Assembly (NCBI GenBank): GCA_002428905.1
Contig: DIYD01000249.1
Coordinates: forward strand, 1 to 8,509
Source: Bacteroidetes bacterium UBA6063
GTDB taxonomy: Bacteria; Bacteroidota; Bacteroidia; NS11-12g; UBA9320
DNA: 8,509 nucleotides
Direction of reading: 5' to 3'
The translations under genes were made by a program, and so were the position numbers. The first letter of the stretch is position 1; each line of letters starts with the position of its first letter. The notes below the pieces were generated by a model, which had not been told where the DNA came from, ran no database searches, and worked only from the letters and a program-made list of their open reading frames with translations. Positions 6,201 to 8,509 of this stretch are shown here, piece by piece.

Positions 6201-8327
6201 TAGGGTGAGGCCTTTCCCCACTATACTTGCATAATCCGTAAGAAGGCTACCCATCGCAAATGTTTCGTTCGGGTTCATCGTCATTAATCCTCCATCATGA
6301 GCAACATAGAGTATATCTTCGGGTTCAGCTTCTAGCAAAAAGAAATCCCGATAATCGTCGTGTAAAACGCCTCCTATAGTTGGATAGTCTAACGTCGTCC
6401 AATAGGTTTCCAACGGATCACCCAGGTCATTCATATTGATGTGATACTTTCTGATGTCTATTGAACCGGTAAACAATTCAATGCCGTTGCCACTTAATGG
6501 ACTTTCCGTGACAACAAAGGCATCCATTACTCCATCCTCCACCAGTCCATCGTTGATCATTACATCAAATGTGCTATGAGTTGAATTCGATCGCAGAAGA
6601 TAATTTCTGGAATTACCTGTAACATCTCTTGTAGCCCAGGCATAAAGCAGTTCATCTTCTTTTCCCATATCTATAAGGATATTTCTCAAATGTTCTGGTA
6701 TATGAATCTGCATATGCGTGAGAGACACCGGATCGTTACCCTGGTAGTTTGAAAGTCCGTTTGCCCTTATGGATACCTGATTGAAGTTCTTTGAAAACAC
6801 AAACTCCGATTGGTTTCCGAAAAGGACAAATCCGTCTGCGTCCAGGGTGTTTACAAGTGAATTATATATGGTTTGGGTTTCGCCAGTTTCTGTATTCTTC
6901 ACCTGGACCTCCAGACTCGTTCCGTTGGGAACATCCAGGCCTAAAAACTGTACCCGAAACTTCTGACCTGAGCGCCAGATTTGCGTTAACGCACCAGTAT
7001 GCCATCCAAGACGACCTTCTTTTGTTTGCATCTCGGCGTAGCCATTAACCGGTGGAATAACACCAGTCTTAATTGTCGAATTATCACAATAATTCCTCCA
7101 TAGAGAGCCGAGTGTATTGTTTCCGGCAATGTAAGCGGTTATATCGCCTTTCCAAAGTCCATGTTCTGTTATATCGTCAACTACGGTGCATGAACTCATT
7201 ACTCCATTATGAAACAAGGGGGCGGCACATGAATGTTGTGAAAAATCGTTCAATCCCGGTACAGGTAACTTCATCCGGTAATCTTCAATTACGGGACTAC
7301 CTGAGGTCAGGTCTATTTTCCATATGGACTTTCCAGATACATAAATGATGTCGGAATTATTCGGATCAATTTCGAGATCCAACAAATTTGCCCTGTGAAA
7401 TAATCCATCCGGATCACTTATGGGCACCCAGGAGTTAGAACCAGGAGAAGTTCCACCACCATTATCCGTCTCAAAAACTCCTGCAGCCGTGATTGCATAA
7501 AGGTGATCTGTGTTCGCTGGATCAATTACAATTTTTCTAAAAATGTAATTTTTGTTTGCCACTGTAGGCCCAATTTCATATTGATGAACCCAGGTTTCTC
7601 CCCCATCAATCGTCTTAAACGTTCCAATTCCATAATCTTTGGCATAGGAGACTGATGCATAGACGATATCTGCATTCGTTGGATGAACTGCGATTGTATT
7701 TACTCCAATTTGAGGTGGGAATAATGTTACATCTACACCTAATACGTTCTTCTTCAGGGTAATTGGAACGGCCTTCCAATTTTGACCACCATCTGTGGTC
7801 TTGAACAATCCGCCTTTGTCCGATGCCGCGTAAATAATATTGGTATTAAAAGGCCGAACCACATCCATTTTACCAATTGACTGGATATTGTTGTTATTCC
7901 TTAGAACCCCTGGTACGAGTTCTTCAGGACCAATACTTTTCCAATTTGCCTCATCGTGATAAGTCGTTATTGTAGACATGGAAACACTACCACCAGAGTT
8001 GGAGGCCTCTGGAGTAGATAACAATGCCGGTGTATCGTCATAACCATTTCGAAGAAAACTGACGTAACTATCTAAATTACCCGATGCATTTAACAAAGGT
8101 TGTATTCTGTTCTTCCATCGGGTATAAAATTTTAAACCATATGTACTGTCTTGTACGTATATGGTATCGCTGTTAAAAATAGAATCAATTTGCTCGATTC
8201 TTTCCGCGTGACTAAGGCTCTCATCGTTTAGAATGTCACTGTAAAAAAAGTGTTGTTGCGCACGTGCGCTAAGTCCACACAATACTACTATAAGCATTGC
8301 GACTAATCTGGTTTGTTGTAAATTCAT
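3285..8327 (-). CDS. Giant secreted T9SS cargo protein with BNR beta-propeller and beta-helix domains
   Basis: The product is 1680 residues. Residues 1-23 are a Sec signal peptide ending ARA before QQ. Residues 25-105 are a helical lead-in. From about 125 to 345 come sortilin/BNR-type propeller blades (GLFKTTDGGQNW near 173-184, GTFKTIDGGETW near 235-246, then a degenerate VFETDNGGG). A roughly 150-residue stretch (about 400-550) without blades interrupts them. Further blades run from about 560 to 1075 (ILYVAHDGGL, LWISADDGVSW, VFVGTDYGLF), ending in SVYGRGIWESDLP. From about 1095 to 1470 short repeating strands with NNS, GI and N-rich turns resemble a right-handed parallel beta-helix. A Gly/Ser/Asp-rich linker leads to a type A T9SS sorting domain from about 1605 (YPNPSKG to QKIVIQ). 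No catalytic residues are recognisable; adhesin, glycan-binding protein or lyase are all possible. The ATG is supported by the signal peptide and an in-frame stop upstream. The gene is monocistronic as far as seen, with its own terminator. Confidence 0.93.
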   Translation of the reverse strand: MNLQQTRLVAMLIVVLCGLSARAQQHFFYSDILNDESLSHAERIEQIDSIFNSDTIYVQDSTYGLKFYTRWKNRIQPLLNASGNLDSYVSFLRNGYDDTPALLSTPEASNSGGSVSMSTITTYHDEANWKSIGPEELVPGVLRNNNNIQSIGKMDVVRPFNTNIIYAASDKGGLFKTTDGGQNWKAVPITLKKNVLGVDVTLFPPQIGVNTIAVHPTNADIVYASVSYAKDYGIGTFKTIDGGETWVHQYEIGPTVANKNYIFRKIVIDPANTDHLYAITAAGVFETDNGGGTSPGSNSWVPISDPDGLFHRANLLDLEIDPNNSDIIYVSGKSIWKIDLTSGSPVIEDYRMKLPVPGLNDFSQHSCAAPLFHNGVMSSCTVVDDITEHGLWKGDITAYIAGNNTLGSLWRNYCDNSTIKTGVIPPVNGYAEMQTKEGRLGWHTGALTQIWRSGQKFRVQFLGLDVPNGTSLEVQVKNTETGETQTIYNSLVNTLDADGFVLFGNQSEFVFSKNFNQVSIRANGLSNYQGNDPVSLTHMQIHIPEHLRNILIDMGKEDELLYAWATRDVTGNSRNYLLRSNSTHSTFDVMINDGLVEDGVMDAFVVTESPLSGNGIELFTGSIDIRKYHINMNDLGDPLETYWTTLDYPTIGGVLHDDYRDFFLLEAEPEDILYVAHDGGLMTMNPNETFAMGSLLTDYASIVGKGLTLGHFWSIDRERHGNLSLMGGGVMHQGAFFKDESDLNWRNNMWTYGDGADCEIHTDWDADNNRNCVMGFFPNLRISINDDNGEVGDTDTTTRRTNSRFAGWPSTYHFLEQAPNGDYYASFMNSLWISADDGVSWPLHHRFTHTYNGQAFNHMVIQSTTISPSDPDVMYIAMREPHWGQLDRGPRLYRRVKVNGVLTWEAMPLLKDKTIKDPNGNEIDDPTYGQGISDIAVSYTDPNVLWLVLDGVGGKRVYRSENAATANVNDIKYYDVTPALLQGDFSATVVATLPNTENEVFVGTDYGLFYAHREHSTDPWNWTRYSKVKNTVDWAIGGPHNNLPLGKIADIKIDERDNKILTSVYGRGIWESDLPCADKDVSNTDYVLTQTWADLTMMIDHDIVVGNGRTLTIDNCDLSFAQDVRIKVENGGKLIINNSILSNSCSKEWDGIFVEGKGLGNPQLGGGEVHMNNSTLENGEYGIRVGDSDNNSGGFVYVYDSEFRNCYVGISYYRYSYLQNNIIGEIKRSKFYCDAPIPGHGGKGVHAHIGLYAVRGLQIQGCSFYNYMKQDDIVDENKGIGIDVWDGSFILKRETDPVSCLGMGSRNYFEGLDYGIKLHGGAVQAGYNTIIQESEFKNNRIGISALYQDQPIIRDVKLEWGIGEIQGQFDPIIPTLNTSTSLCEGIILDHCPGFEVVDNEVNFQSDEFNFVGIRSNESVSSSSPILTSKIQNNAFDLLAGNKDDIENLTPTDYVATIFDGNNSDLYVSCNSYQNYFTDWIVNNQLAKQEGEPGLNLDPLNTFSSPCWNVSPGSNGSSFNNIYVDPFQIGGVEYAVDPGALLPACIDGVVNFVVGAGSYGGCATDVYTQADMHDCGSQGGGEQMLENTDETLDDHLIEDETSGLMSVYPNPSKGDVKVVLNKGLRINKIEVYSLAGQQVYSKEVSNTVVIHQLSLYGLKEGAYLLKAHSEGETYNQKIVIQ
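3288..3515 (-). other. T9SS type A C-terminal sorting domain (within the giant CDS)
   Basis: The last 76 residues carry the hallmark blocks of a type A T9SS sorting signal: VYPNPSKGDV, then IEVYSLAGQQVYSKEV, then GLKEGAYLLKA, and a final short basic strand, NQKIVIQ. In Bacteroidota such domains direct outer-membrane translocation by the Por/Gld machinery and are usually cleaved, often with attachment of the cargo to the cell surface. Destination is inferred from the family; the machinery genes are not in this window. Confidence 0.92.
8259..8327 (-). other. Sec signal peptide of the giant protein
   Basis: Residues 1-23 have a positively charged Arg at position 7, a hydrophobic core (LVAMLIVVLCGL) and an AxA-type cleavage site (ARA before QQH). 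There is a Cys in the hydrophobic core, but no lipobox around it, so signal peptidase I cleavage is expected, as for other T9SS cargo. Confidence 0.85.
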
Positions 8328-8475
8328 AGGTAATACAGTTGTTGCTAGAACAATGATAATAACTGATAATCGTAGGATTTAGGATTAATCAGAGTTTGGT
8401 CTTAGAGGTTTGATAAACGGTCATACCTGTAAAGAATTAGGAAAACGGTCAAACCAATATCTGCTTCAATCTACG
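8328..8475. other. Non-coding leader of the giant gene
   Basis: This 148-bp stretch upstream of the ATG at 8327 is AT-rich and has stops in the gene's own frame. It has no Shine-Dalgarno near the ATG (TATTACCT precedes it). A TATCATTG (8358-8351, minus strand) is one mismatch from the TAnnTTTG box, but I see no TTG at the right distance. The only clear structure is the pair of 13-bp direct repeats at 8415-8455. Confidence 0.6.
8415..8455. repeat. Pair of 13-bp direct repeats, possible operator
   Basis: AAACGGTCATACC (8415-8427) and AAACGGTCAAACC (8443-8455) differ at one base and start 28 bp apart. The second copy also forms an inverted pair with GGTTTGA at 8407-8413 (arms of 7 bp). They lie 88-128 bp upstream of the giant gene's start, where a transcription factor binding as a dimer or tandem dimer could act. 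A binding function is inference only. Confidence 0.4.
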
Positions 8476-8509
8476 TACAACCGCAACCGCTGAACGTCTT
8501 CACTTTGCC
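8476..8509. repeat. 34-bp direct repeat, copy 2 (reaches the window end)
   Basis: This is identical to 3191-3224 and in the same orientation, 149 bp upstream of the giant gene's start. It runs to the last base of the window, so the true repeat may be longer here. Read on the minus strand, the frame from the edge encodes GKVKTFSGCGCT before a TAG, so it could be the tail of a gene outside the window; I consider an intergenic repeat more likely because copy 1 is not in a recognisable gene. Confidence 0.88.

Noticed and set aside
8471..8509. Possible 3' end of a minus-strand gene (GKVKTFSGCGCT before a TAG) or, in another frame, QSEDVQRLRLYVD before a TGA
   Set aside because: Only 11-13 codons are visible, two frames are equally open, and the same bases at 3191-3224 lie in an intergenic spacer, so no coding call is justified without sequence beyond the window.
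3191..8509. CRISPR array or integron cassette array
   Set aside because: There are just two repeat copies 5.3 kb apart, no spacers, no cas or integrase gene, and the repeat lacks the long imperfect palindrome of an attC site.

Overview
The window looks like chromosomal DNA of a member of the Bacteroidota, probably a free-living or marine flavobacterium-like or cytophaga-like organism. Three things point there: a giant secreted protein with a type IX secretion (T9SS) C-terminal sorting domain, a RicT/PSP1 protein with the long Lys/Arg-rich tail I associate with this phylum, and promoter-like boxes of the TAnnTTTG type in place of good Shine-Dalgarno or sigma70 signals. The genus cannot be named from this sequence.

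Layout. Positions 1-764 hold the 3' part of ricT (+), cut by the window edge. Positions 761-1372 hold recR (-), tail to tail with ricT and overlapping it by 4 bp. A 110-bp divergent spacer separates recR from apaG (+, 1483-1869). apaG in turn overlaps by 4 bp the end of a minus-strand pair of small exported paralogues (2522-3154 first, then 1866-2507, 14 bp apart, probably one operon). Upstream of that pair are a promoter-like site, a 34-bp repeat copy and a clear intrinsic terminator. The terminator closes a 5-kb minus-strand gene (3285-8327) encoding a 1680-residue secreted protein: signal peptide, BNR/sortilin-type beta-propeller repeats, a central insertion, a right-handed beta-helix region and the T9SS tail. 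The last 182 bp are a non-coding leader holding a pair of 13-bp near-identical direct repeats and, at the very edge, a second exact copy of the 34-bp repeat.

How the genes fit together. ricT, recR and apaG are ordinary housekeeping genes (RNA metabolism/RNase Y regulation, recombinational repair, ApaG/DUF525) with no functional link visible here. The minus-strand block from 8509 to 1866 is the accessory part: one very large surface or secreted protein and two small cell-envelope proteins, all transcribed in the same direction but separated by a terminator, so they are neighbouring units rather than one operon. The most unexplained element is the 34-bp direct repeat, which sits upstream of both accessory transcription units in the same orientation and brackets the giant gene as a 5285-bp unit. 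I found no CRISPR array, tRNA, rRNA, transposase or integrase gene. Nothing here proves a new system.
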